From: Scatophagus argus
Lineage: Eukaryota; Chordata; Actinopteri; Scatophagidae
Reading direction: 5' to 3'
Assembly (NCBI RefSeq): GCF_020382885.2
Contig: NC_058508.1
Span: 5,200,055-5,264,054 of the forward strand
Length of the DNA stretch: 64,000 bases
A program made the translations under genes and the position numbers. This document shows, in pieces, positions 1-11,550 of the stretch. Numbering within the stretch: position 1 is the stretch's first letter; every line of letters starts with the position of its first letter. The notes under the pieces were generated by a model. That model did not search any database. It was not told the DNA's origin and saw only the letters and a program-made list of their open reading frames with translations.

Positions 1-1030
1 ACATGACATTTCAATGTGACAAAGAAAACTTCCGTTCTATCATTTTTCCTAGTCTTTTTATCCCTCCCACAATCCCCTCCCAAAAGGGAACAGTTCTCAC
101 TGTACATCCGATGTAAACAGTACCGAATACATACAACAAACACATAAATAAGGGAGGACAAAAAAATGAATAAATAAATAAATAAAGGGGGGCTCAGTCA
201 ACTCAGTTAGGCAGAGATGTCAAAGAAAAATCTGAGCTTTTCAAGTCTAATGGACAGTAACACCTCTTTCACCCACCTGTTATAAGATGGAGCTTGAGAG
301 TGTTTCCAATTGAAGAGTATGAGTCGCCTCGCCAACAGGGTGGTGAAGGCAACAGGGTACAAGGCTGCAGGGGGGTACCAAACAAAGCCAAGAGAGGTTC
401 AAGAGAAATAGTCGTATTATATGCTATGCTAAGAGTTTTGAAGATATCAGTCCAGAATGTGGCAAGCCTGGGACAGAACCAAAACATATGGGAGTGGATG
501 GCTGGAGATTGTTTCCACCTGTTACATAAGTCAGTCACATTGGGATAGACCCAAGATAGCCTCAAATTAGTGTAGTGAACTTTGTGAACAACTTTGCACT
601 GCAGGAGGCCGTGCCTCGCACAGATTGAAGAAGTATGAACCAACTGTAAAAACTGTTGCCAATAATCACCAGGCAGTGTGAAGCCGAGCTCACCCTGGGG
701 TGTCAATGGCAGAATTAATAAGGCTGTAAATGCAAGAAATTTGTCGCTTTTGTTCAGGATCAAGAGCCAATAACGAGTCCACCAGAGTTTCTGGGGGTGG
801 CGAGGGAATACAGGATTATGGTTCTGAACAAAATATCTTCTGAAAAAATCGTCTGAAAAAAAGGGAAAAGGTGGGATTTAGACAAGTCAAATTTCTTTGA
901 GAACTCAGAAAAGGACATAAAAGTCCCTTGTTTGTAAAGGTCCTTAAATTTAGTTATCCCTTTGTCAAACCAAGTCCAAAAGCTTAAAAAGTGCAAGAGA
1001 GCATAAGTAGGTGATTGTTTACTGTACAGT
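1..1030 (-). mobile_element. L1-like non-LTR retrotransposon, 3' end of ORF2 (degenerate)
   Basis: Read on the minus strand, about 1030 down to 269 encodes the C-terminal part of an L1-clade ORF2 protein. It includes a stretch with FWTWFDKGI near 960-990 and, further down, the HMFWFCPRLATFW cysteine/histidine block near 460-500 that is typical of the region after the reverse transcriptase domain. The frame breaks near 760-790 (two overlapping open frames), so the copy is dead. Positions 1-268 would be its 3' UTR, with an A/T-rich (AATA)n stretch at about 163-187. The reverse transcriptase and endonuclease domains are not in the window. The exact L1 subfamily is not determined. Confidence 0.75.
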
Positions 1031-1432
1031 GTTTATTTGAAAACTGGTCATTTATAACTCGTCTTGTTGTTGAAACTGATTTACACACTTGCTTAGTACT
1101 CTATGATCTCTACTCTCTGATCTTGTGAATTGCCAAAAGTGAATTTCCCCGCAGAGTGGGGAAAAACTTTATTACACAGGTGTTGGATATTAGACATCAG
1201 GTTTTCACAATCCTCCTTCCTTTCTGCAAGTTAAACGCTGACACACGCATGTAACGTGTAAGACAACACAGTCTTGTACTACGGTTTGTGCCAAAGCGTC
1301 CCCGCTGCTTTTACGCACGGACCAGGAGCGCTGTAATGTGTACAAACCAGCGCCGCGTGTTCAGTCAAACACTCAGCACCAAACATCGACAGAGAGTCCC
1401 CAGTACAGATGAATCGTCAGTGACATTCAGGA

Positions 1433-1776
1433 GCTCCGTGTCCGTTGAATGGACGGCGCGCCTCCGGTGCCAAACACTAAATGCTCCGTGCGCCCTGAGC
1501 TCCTCTCACGGCTCTGATTCCGCCTCCCTTGTCAGAGGCGCAGCACCTGTAGATCGAAATATTAACCGAGATTTGCTCTGGTTCCCTTGGCTGCATTTTC
1601 CGGCTTTCCCGAAGCCGAGAATGCAGAAATGAACTCCTCCCCCCGCGTCAGACGAGAACCGAAATTTTACTCCTCATATTGACGAGACCAAAGCACGAAC
1701 AACATGGGTACTCCACAACAACGACTCCCTCTGGCCTCTAACTATGGATGTTGTCAGCGAAACAATCACCGTGACA
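1433..1776. repeat. Half-repeat A inside unit 1
   Basis: Diverged direct duplicate of 2062-2404, offset 628-629 bp. Shared landmarks are GCTCCGTGTCCGTTGAATGG at the left and CTCTGGCCTCTAACT plus GTCAGYGAAACAATC at the right. It includes the segment ending in GAATGCAGAAATGAACTCC that is missing from half-repeat A of every other unit. Confidence 0.9.
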
Positions 1777-2061
1777 CTGCAGCGGGGACTGAGGTCTCTC
1801 CGGGATCTCATCTCTCGGTTTCATGTACAGTGCGGCTATGAGGAGCCTCACGGGCTGGTCGTTAACTTTACCTTTGGCAGACAGCGAGTAGCTGTCATTT
1901 CCATCACGAGGCTGCTGATGGCGATATTCAACATCGACGGAGCCGAGTAGCAGAGTGTATGGCGCTTAAGCGGGCCATGAGAGCTGCTTCCTCAACCTGA
2001 ATCTCGTCCGAGTCCTTCATGAAACAGTCGCAGTGGGGAAGGCGAGGACTCCGAGGCAGCA

Positions 2062-2404
2062 GCTCCGTGTCCGTTGAATGGACGGCACGCCTCCAGTGCC
2101 AAACACTAAATGCTCCGTGCGCCCTGAACTCCTCTCACGGCTCTGATTCCGCCTCCCTCGTCAGAACGGCGCAGGACCTGCTGATCGAAATGTTAACCGA
2201 GATTTGCTCTGGCTGCCTTGGCTGTCCTCTTCCGGTTTTCCCGAAGCCGAGAATGCAGAAATGAACTCCTCCCCCCGCGTCAGACGAGAACCGAAATTTA
2301 CTCTATTACCGGAAATTGAAGCATAAAGAACACGGGCACTCCACAGCAAGGACTCTCTCTGGCCTCTAACTGTGGAAGTTGTCAGTGAAACAATCCTCGC
2401 GACA
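2062..2404. repeat. Half-repeat B inside unit 1
   Basis: Partner of the A copy at 1433-1776. It is retained intact in all nine units and begins with the same GCTCCGTGTCCGTTGAATGG. The B copy is far more similar between units than A is to B, so the internal duplication is older than the amplification of the array. Confidence 0.9.
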
Positions 2405-3165
2405 AGTGGAACACAAACAGAGGAAAATGCATGCGGATGACAATGAGAATCGAGCACCTTGTCTGTCACTGTGTCAATAAAGAGAATAAATATTTCTGCC
2501 AATATTGCTCTGTTGTTGTGCTTTATTTTCTCAAGGAGAACACATCCTGGATCTTCCATTAAACCATTTCACTGATCTGTTGTCGTTTTCATTCAGCGCA
2601 GAACATATTGGCTTTAATAGTACACAAACAGAAATCTCTATATGTGTGTGAATATTCTCATTTAAACTGTATGTCGCGGGGGAAATTCAGCTTTCCCAGA
2701 TGTCACACTCACATGATCATAATCCCGAAAACACACAGAGATGGAGCAGAAAAAACTTTATTACACAGGTGTTGGATATTAGACATCAGGTTTTCACAAT
2801 CCTCCTTCCTTTCTGCAAGTTAAACGCTGACACACGCATTTAACGTGTAAGACAACACAGTCTTCTACTGCGGTTTGTGCCAAAGCGTCCCCGCTGCTTT
2901 TACGCACGGACCAGGAGCGCTGTAATGTGTACAAACCAGCGCCGCGTATTCAGTCAAACACTCAGCACCAAACATAAAGAGGGAGTCCCCAGTACAGATG
3001 AATCGTCAGTGACAGCAGCAGCTCCGTGTCCAGTGAATGGACGGCACGCCTCCGGTGTCGAACACTAAATGCTCCGCGCGCCCTGAGCTCCTCTCACTGC
3101 TCTGCTTCCGCCTCCCTCGTCAGACGAGAGCCCAAATTTACTCTATTAACGAGACTTGAAGCATA

Positions 3166-3417
3166 ATGAACATGGGTACTCCACAGCAACGACTCCTCTG
3201 GCCTCTAACTATGGATGTTGTCAGCGAAACAATCACCGTGACACTGCAGCGGGGACTGAGGTCTCTCCGGGATCTCATCTCTCGGTTTCATGTACAGTGC
3301 GGCTATGAGGAGCCTCACGGGCTGGTCGTTAACTTTACCTTTGGCAGACAGCGAGTAGCTGTCATTTCCATCACGAGGCTGCTGATGGCGATATTCAACG
3401 TCGACGGAGCCGAGTAG
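3166..3417 (+). other. Array ORF, 83 codons (example from unit 2)
   Basis: An ATG-to-stop frame repeated in units 2-7 and 9; unit 8 is frameshifted and unit 1 is open only from a later ATG. The predicted product starts MNMGTPQQRLLW and ends FNVDGAE or FNIDGAE. I recognise no domain, signal peptide or membrane segment. The few between-unit changes include one conservative V/I change. The units are too similar to test for selection, so coding potential is unproven. Confidence 0.2.
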
Positions 3418-3627
3418 CAGAGTGTATGGCGCTTAAGCGGGCCATGAGAGCTGCTTCCTCAACCTGAATCTCGTCCGAGTCCTTCATGAAACAGTCGCAG
3501 TGGCGAAGGCGAGGACTCCGAGGCAGCAGCTCCGTGTCCGTTGAATGGACGGCACGCCTCCAGTGCCAAACACTAAATGCTCCGTGCGCCCTGAACTCCT
3601 CTCACGGCTCTGATTCCGCCTCCCTCG

Positions 3628-4026
3628 TCAGAACGGCGCAGGACCTGCTGATCGAAATGTTAACCGAGATTTGCTCTGGCTGCCTTGGCTGTCCTCTTCC
3701 GGTTTTCCCGAAGCCGAGAATGCAGAAATGAACTCCTCCCCCCGCGTCAGACGAGAACCGAAATTTACTCTATTACCGGAAATTGAAGCATAAAGAACAC
3801 GGGCACTCCACAGCAAGGACTCTCTCTGGCCTCTAACTGTGGAAGTTGTCAGTGAAACAATCCTCGCGACAAGTGGAACACAAACAGAGGAAAATGCATG
3901 CGGATGACAATGAGAATCGAGCACCTTGTCTGTCACTGTGTCAATAAAGAGAATAAATATTTCTGCCAATATTGCTCTGTTGTTGTGCTTTATTTTCTCA
4001 AGGAGAACACATCCTGGATCTTCCAT
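3628..4026 (-). other. Array ORF, 132 codons, minus strand (example from unit 2)
   Basis: The longest open frame in the unit, on the minus strand across half-repeat B and the AT-rich region. It is present with the same sequence in units 1-8 and as a 140-codon variant in unit 9 because of the 40-bp segment there. No family is recognised. It overlaps a plus-strand frame, and near-identity between units explains its persistence, so it may be chance. Confidence 0.15.
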
Positions 4027-4215
4027 TAAACCATTTCACTGATCTGTTGTCGTTTTCATTCAGCGCAGAACATATTGGCTTTAATAGTACACAAACAGAA
4101 ATCTCTATATGTGTGTGAATATTCTCATTTAAACTGTATGTCGCGGGGGAAATTCAGCTTTCCCAGATGTCACACTCACATGATCATAATCCCGAAAACA
4201 CACAGAGATGGAGCA

Positions 4216-5682
4216 GAAAAAACTTTATTACACAGGTGTTGGATATTAGACATCAGGTTTTCACAATCCTCCTTCCTTTCTGCAAGTTAAACGCTGACAC
4301 ACGCATGTAACGTGTAAGACAACACAGTCTTGTACTACGGTTTGTGCCAAAGCGTCCCCGCTGCTTTTACGCACGGACCAGGAGCGCCGTAATGTGTACA
4401 AACCAGCGCCGCGTGTTCAGTCAAACACTCAGCACCAAACATAAAGAGGGAGTCCCCAGTACAGATGAATCGTCTGTGACAGCAGCAGCTCCGTGTCCAG
4501 TGAATGGACGGCACGCCTCCGGTGTTGAACACTAAATGCTCCGCGCGCCCTGAGCTCCTCTCACTGCTCTGATTCCACCTCCCTCGTCAGACGAGAGCCC
4601 AAATTTACTCTATTAACGAGACTTGAAGCATAATGAACATGGGTACTCCACAGCAACGACTCCTCTGGCCTCTAACTATGGATGTTGTCAGCGAAACAAT
4701 CACCGTGACACTGCAGCGGGGACTGAGGTCTCTCCGGGATCTCATCTCTCGGTTTCATGTACAGTGCGGCTATGAGGAGCCTCACGGGCTGGTCGTTAAC
4801 TTTACCTTTGGCAGACAGCGAGTAGCTGTCATTTCCATCACGAGGCTGCTGATGGCGATATTCAACGTCGACGGAGCCGAGTAGCAGAGTGTATGGCGCT
4901 TAAGCGGGCCATGAGAGCTGCTTCCTCAACCTGAATCTCGTCCGAGTCCTTCATGAAACAGTCGCAGTGGCGAAGGCGAGGACTCCGAGGCAGCAGCTCC
5001 GTGTCCGTTGAATGGACGGCGCGCCTCCAGTGCCAAACACTAAATGCTCCGTGCGCCCTGAACTCCTCTCACGGCTCTGATTCCGCCTCCCTCGTCAGAA
5101 CGGCGCAGGACCTGCTGATCGAAATGTTAACCGAGATTTGCTCTGGCTGCCTTGGCTGTCCTCTTCCGGTTTTCCCGAAGCCGAGAATGCAGAAATGAAC
5201 TCCTCCCCCCGCGTCAGACGAGAACCGAAATTTACTCTATTACCGGAAATTGAAGCATAAAGAACACGGGCACTCCACAGCAAGGACTCTCTCTGGCCTC
5301 TAACTGTGGAAGTTGTCAGTGAAACAATCCTCGCGACAAGTGGAACACAAACAGAGGAAAATGCATGCGGATGACAATGAGAATCGAGCACCTTGTCTGT
5401 CACTGTGTCAATAAAGAGAATAAATATTTCTGCCAATATTGCTCTGTTGTTGTGCTTTATTTTCTCAAGGAGAACACATCCTGGATCTTCCATTAAACCA
5501 TTTCACTGATCTGTTGTCGTTTTCATTCAGCGCAGAACATATTGGCTTTAATAGTACACAAACAGAAATCTCTATATGTGTGTGAATATTCTCATTTAAA
5601 CTGTATGTCGCGGGGGAAATTCAGCTTTCCCAGATGTCACACTCACATGATCATAATCCCGAAAACACACAGAGATGGAGCA
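4216..5682. repeat. Macrosatellite unit 3
   Basis: This unit is 1467 bp. It has the GAGCGCCGTAATG (C) variant and the GTCGACGGAGCC variant, and is otherwise nearly the same as unit 2. Confidence 0.95.
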
Positions 5683-7149
5683 GAAAAAACTTTATTACAC
5701 AGGTGTTGGATATTAGACATCAGGTTTTCACAATCCTCCTTCCTTTCTGCAAGTTAAACGCTGACACACGCATGTAACGTGTAAGACAACACAGTCTTGT
5801 ACTACGGTTTGTGCCAAAGCGTCCCCGCTGCTTTTACGCACGGACCAGGAGCGCCGTAATGTGTACAAACCAGCGCCGCGTGTTCAGTCAAACACTCAGC
5901 ACCAAACATAAAGAGGGAGTCCCCAGTACAGATGAATCGTCTGTGACAGCAGCAGCTCCGTGTCCAGTGAATGGACGGCACGCCTCCGGTGTTGAACACT
6001 AAATGCTCCGCGCGCCCTGAGCTCCTCTCACTGCTCTGATTCCACCTCCCTCGTCAGACGAGAGCCCAAATTTACTCTATTAACGAGACTTGAAGCATAA
6101 TGAACATGGGTACTCCACAGCAACGACTCCTCTGGCCTCTAACTATGGATGTTGTCAGCGAAACAATCACCGTGACACTGCAGCGGGGACTGAGGTCTCT
6201 CCGGGATCTCATCTCTCGGTTTCATGTACAGTGCGGCTATGAGGAGCCTCACGGGCTGGTCGTTAACTTTACCTTTGGCAGACAGCGAGTAGCTGTCATT
6301 TCCATCACGAGGCTGCTGATGGCGATATTCAACATCGACGGAGCCGAGTAGCAGAGTGTATGGCGCTTAAGCGGGCCATGAGAGCTGCTTCCTCAACCTG
6401 AATCTCGTCCGAGTCCTTCATGAAACAGTCGCAGTGGGGAAGGCGAGGACTCCGAGGCAGCAGCTCCGTGTCCGTTGAATGGACGGCGCGCCTCCAGTGC
6501 CAAACCCTAAATGCTCCGTGCGCCCTGGACTCCTCTCACGGCTCTGATTCCGCCTCCCTCGTCAGAACGGCGCAGGACCTGCTGATCGAAATGTTAACCG
6601 AGATTTGCTCTGGCTGCCTTGGCTGTCCTCTTCCGGTTTTCCCGAAGCCGAGAATGCAGAAATGAACTCCTCCCCCCGCGTCAGACGAGAACCGAAATTT
6701 ACTCTATTACCGGAAATTGAAGCATAAAGAACACGGGCACTCCACAGCAAGGACTCTCTCTGGCCTCTAACTGTGGAAGTTGTCAGTGAAACAATCCTCG
6801 CGACAAGTGGAACACAAACAGAGGAAAATGCATGCGGATGACAATGAGAATCGAGCACCTTGTCTGTCACTGTGTCAATAAAGAGAATAAATATTTCTGC
6901 CAATATTGCTCTGTTGTTGTGCTTTATTTTCTCAAGGAGAACACATCCTGGATCTTCCATTAAACCATTTCACTGATCTGTTGTCGTTTTCATTCAGCGC
7001 AGAACATATTGGCTTTAATAGTACACAAACAGAAATCTCTATATGTGTGTGAATATTCTCATTTAAACTGTATGTCGCGGGGGAAATTCAGCTTTCCCAG
7101 ATGTCACACTCACATGATCATAATCCCGAAAACACACAGAGATGGAGCA
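5683..7149. repeat. Macrosatellite unit 4
   Basis: This unit is 1467 bp. It has the GAGCGCCGTAATG variant, ATCGACGGAGCC, and the CCCTGGACTCC variant near 6524, a marker it shares only with unit 6. Confidence 0.95.
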
Positions 7150-8616
7150 GAAAAAACTTTATTACACAGGTGTTGGATATTAGACATCAGGTTTTCACAA
7201 TCCTCCTTCCTTTCTGCAAGTTAAACGCTGACACACGCATGTAACGTGTAAGACAACACAGTCTTGTACTACGGTTTGTGCCAAAGCGTCCCCGCTGCTT
7301 TTACGCACGGACCAGGAGCGCTGTAATGTGTACAAACCAGCGCCGCGTGTTCAGTCAAACACTCAGCACCAAACATAAAGAGGGAGTCCCCAGTACAGAT
7401 GAATCGTCTGTGACAGCAGCAGCTCCGTGTCCAGTGAATGGACGGCACGCCTCCGGTGTTGAACACTAAATGCTCCGCGCGCCCTGAGCTCCTCTCACTG
7501 CTCTGATTCCACCTCCCTCGTCAGACGAGAGCCCAAATTTACTCTATTAACGAGACTTGAAGCATAATGAACATGGGTACTCCACAGCAACGACTCCTCT
7601 GGCCTCTAACTATGGATGTTGTCAGCGAAACAATCACCGTGACACTGCAGCGGGGACTGAGGTCTCTCCGGGATCTCATCTCTCGGTTTCATGTACAGTG
7701 CGGCTATGAGGAGCCTCACGGGCTGGTCGTTAACTTTACCTTTGGCAGACAGCGAGTAGCTGTCATTTCCATCACGAGGCTGCTGATGGCGATATTCAAC
7801 ATCGACGGAGCCGAGTAGCAGAGTGTATGGCGCTTAAGCGGGCCATGAGAGCTGCTTCCTCAACCTGAATCTCGTCCGAGTCCTTCATGAAACAGTCGCA
7901 GTGGGGAAGGCGAGGACTCCGAGGCAGCAGCTCCGTGTCCGTTGAATGGACGGCGCGCCTCCAGTGCCAAACCCTAAATGCTCCGTGCGCCCTGAACTCC
8001 TCTCACGGCTCTGATTCCGCCTCCCTCGTCAGAACGGCGCAGGACCTGCTGATCGAAATGTTAACCGAGATTTGCTCTGGCTGCCTTGGCTGTCCTCTTC
8101 CGGTTTTCCCGAAGCCGAGAATGCAGAAATGAACTCCTCCCCCCGCGTCAGACGAGAACCGAAATTTACTCTATTACCGGAAATTGAAGCATAAAGAACA
8201 CGGGCACTCCACAGCAAGGACTCTCTCTGGCCTCTAACTGTGGAAGTTGTCAGTGAAACAATCCTCGCGACAAGTGGAACACAAACAGAGGAAAATGCAT
8301 GCGGATGACAATGAGAATCGAGCACCTTGTCTGTCACTGTGTCAATAAAGAGAATAAATATTTCTGCCAATATTGCTCTGTTGTTGTGCTTTATTTTCTC
8401 AAGGAGAACACATCCTGGATCTTCCATTAAACCATTTCACTGATCTGTTGTCGTTTTCATTCAGCGCAGAACATATTGGCTTTAATAGTACACAAACAGA
8501 AATCTCTATATGTGTGTGAATATTCTCATTTAAACTGTATGTCGCGGGGGAAATTCAGCTTTCCCAGATGTCACACTCACATGATCATAATCCCGAAAAC
8601 ACACAGAGATGGAGCA
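7150..8616. repeat. Macrosatellite unit 5
   Basis: This unit is 1467 bp. It has the GAGCGCTGTAATG variant, shared with unit 7, and CCCTGAACTCC. Confidence 0.95.
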
Positions 8617-10083
8617 GAAAAAACTTTATTACACAGGTGTTGGATATTAGACATCAGGTTTTCACAATCCTCCTTCCTTTCTGCAAGTTAAACGCTGACA
8701 CACGCATGTAACGTGTAAGACAACACAGTCTTGTACTACGGTTTGTGCCAAAGCGTCCCCGCTGCTTTTACGCACGGACCAGGAGCGCCGTAATGTGTAC
8801 AAACCAGCGCCGCGTGTTCAGTCAAACACTCAGCACCAAACATAAAGAGGGAGTCCCCAGTACAGATGAATCGTCTGTGACAGCAGCAGCTCCGTGTCCA
8901 GTGAATGGACGGCACGCCTCCGGTGTTGAACACTAAATGCTCCGCGCGCCCTGAGCTCCTCTCACTGCTCTGATTCCACCTCCCTCGTCAGACGAGAGCC
9001 CAAATTTACTCTATTAACGAGACTTGAAGCATAATGAACATGGGTACTCCACAGCAACGACTCCTCTGGCCTCTAACTATGGATGTTGTCAGCGAAACAA
9101 TCACCGTGACACTGCAGCGGGGACTGAGGTCTCTCCGGGATCTCATCTCTCGGTTTCATGTACAGTGCGGCTATGAGGAGCCTCACGGGCTGGTCGTTAA
9201 CTTTACCTTTGGCAGACAGCGAGTAGCTGTCATTTCCATCACGAGGCTGCTGATGGCGATATTCAACATCGACGGAGCCGAGTAGCAGAGTGTATGGCGC
9301 TTAAGCGGGCCATGAGAGCTGCTTCCTCAACCTGAATCTCGTCCGAGTCCTTCATGAAACAGTCGCAGTGGGGAAGGCGAGGACTCCGAGGCAGCAGCTC
9401 CGTGTCCGTTGAATGGACGGCGCGCCTCCAGTGCCAAACCCTAAATGCTCCGTGCGCCCTGGACTCCTCTCACGGCTCTGATTCCGCCTCCCTCGTCAGA
9501 ACGGCGCAGGACCTGCTGATCGAAATGTTAACCGAGATTTGCTCTGGCTGCCTTGGCTGTCCTCTTCCGGTTTTCCCGAAGCCGAGAATGCAGAAATGAA
9601 CTCCTCCCCCCGCGTCAGACGAGAACCGAAATTTACTCTATTACCGGAAATTGAAGCATAAAGAACACGGGCACTCCACAGCAAGGACTCTCTCTGGCCT
9701 CTAACTGTGGAAGTTGTCAGTGAAACAATCCTCGCGACAAGTGGAACACAAACAGAGGAAAATGCATGCGGATGACAATGAGAATCGAGCACCTTGTCTG
9801 TCACTGTGTCAATAAAGAGAATAAATATTTCTGCCAATATTGCTCTGTTGTTGTGCTTTATTTTCTCAAGGAGAACACATCCTGGATCTTCCATTAAACC
9901 ATTTCACTGATCTGTTGTCGTTTTCATTCAGCGCAGAACATATTGGCTTTAATAGTACACAAACAGAAATCTCTATATGTGTGTGAATATTCTCATTTAA
10001 ACTGTATGTCGCGGGGGAAATTCAGCTTTCCCAGATGTCACACTCACATGATCATAATCCCGAAAACACACAGAGATGGAGCA
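8617..10083. repeat. Macrosatellite unit 6
   Basis: This unit is 1467 bp. It matches unit 4 at both the GAGCGCCGTAATG and CCCTGGACTCC markers, 2934 bp away. Confidence 0.95.
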
Positions 10084-11550
10084 GAAAAAACTTTATTACA
10101 CAGGTGTTGGATATTAGACATCAGGTTTTCACAATCCTCCTTCCTTTCTGCAAGTTAAACGCTGACACACGCATGTAACGTGTAAGACAACACAGTCTTG
10201 TACTACGGTTTGTGCCAAAGCGTCCCCGCTGCTTTTACGCACGGACCAGGAGCGCTGTAATGTGTACAAACCAGCGCCGCGTGTTCAGTCAAACACTCAG
10301 CACCAAACATAAAGAGGGAGTCCCCAGTACAGATGAATCGTCTGTGACAGCAGCAGCTCCGTGTCCAGTGAATGGACGGCACGCCTCCGGTGTTGAACAC
10401 TAAATGCTCCGCGCGCCCTGAGCTCCTCTCACTGCTCTGATTCCACCTCCCTCGTCAGACGAGAGCCCAAATTTACTCTATTAACGAGACTTGAAGCATA
10501 ATGAACATGGGTACTCCACAGCAACGACTCCTCTGGCCTCTAACTATGGATGTTGTCAGCGAAACAATCACCGTGACACTGCAGCGGGGACTGAGGTCTC
10601 TCCGGGATCTCATCTCTCGGTTTCATGTACAGTGCGGCTATGAGGAGCCTCACGGGCTGGTCCTTAACTTGACCTTTGGCAGACAGCGAGTAGCTGTCAT
10701 TTCCATCACGAGGCTGCTGATGGCGATATTCAACATCGACGGAGCCGAGTAGCAGAGTGTATGGCGCTTAAGCGGGCCATGAGAGCTGCTTCCTCAACCT
10801 GAATCTCGTCCGAGTCCTTCATGAAACGGTCGCAGTGGCGAAGGCGAGGACTCCGAGGCAGCAGCTCCGTGTCCGTTGAATGGACGGCGCGCCTCCAGTG
10901 CCAAACACTAAATGCTCCGTGCGCCCTGAACTCCTCTCACGGCTCTGATGCCGCCTCCCTCGTCAGAACGGCGCAGGACCTGCTGATCGAAATGTTAACC
11001 GAGATTTGCTCTGGCTGCCTTGGCTGTCCTCTTCCGGTTTTCCCGAAGCCGAGAATGCAGAAATGAACTCCTCCCCCCGCGTCAGACGAGAACCGAAATT
11101 TACTCTATTACCGGAAATTGAAGCATAAAGAACACGGGCACTCCACAGCAAGGACTCTCTCTGGCCTCTAACTGTGGAAGTTGTCAGTGAAACAATCCTC
11201 GCGACAAGTGGAACACAAACAGAGGAAAATGCATGCGGATGACAATGAGAATCGAGCACCTTGTCTGTCACTGTGTCAATAAAGAGAATAAATATTTCTG
11301 CCAATATTGCTCTGTTGTTGTGCTTTATTTTCTCAAGGAGAACACATCCTGGATCTTCCATTAAACCATTTCACTGATCTGTTGTCGTTTTCATTCAGCG
11401 CAGAACATATTGGCTTTAATAGTACACAAACAGAAATCTCTATATGTGTGTGAATATTCTCATTTAAACTGTATGTCGCGGGGGAAATTCAGCTTTCCCA
11501 GATGTCACACTCACATGATCATAATCCCGAAAACACACAGAGATGGAGCA
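10084..11550. repeat. Macrosatellite unit 7
   Basis: This unit is 1467 bp. It has the GAGCGCTGTAATG variant as in unit 5. From about 10660 it switches to markers shared with unit 8 (GGTCCTTAACTTGACC) and with units 8 and 9 (GATGCCGCC), a mosaic that suggests conversion or unequal exchange. Confidence 0.95.

Larger units (their letters stand above)
1161..2748. repeat. Macrosatellite unit 1 (left edge, long form)
   Basis: This unit is 1588 bp, about 121 bp longer than the inner units. The extra DNA lies mainly at 1537-1652, in the first internal half-repeat, where this copy keeps a segment that all other units lack in that position. The first half-repeat spans about 1433-1776 and the second about 2062-2404. 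An extra C before the ATG at 1744 puts the upstream codons of the short plus-strand frame out of register. Confidence 0.95.
2749..4215. repeat. Macrosatellite unit 2
   Basis: This unit is 1467 bp. It has GAGCGCTGTAATG (T variant) near 2917 and a GTCGACGGAGCC variant near 3400. Half-repeat A carries the short, deleted form, leaving the inverted motif CTCGTCAGACGAG at the junction (near 3117). Confidence 0.95.
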
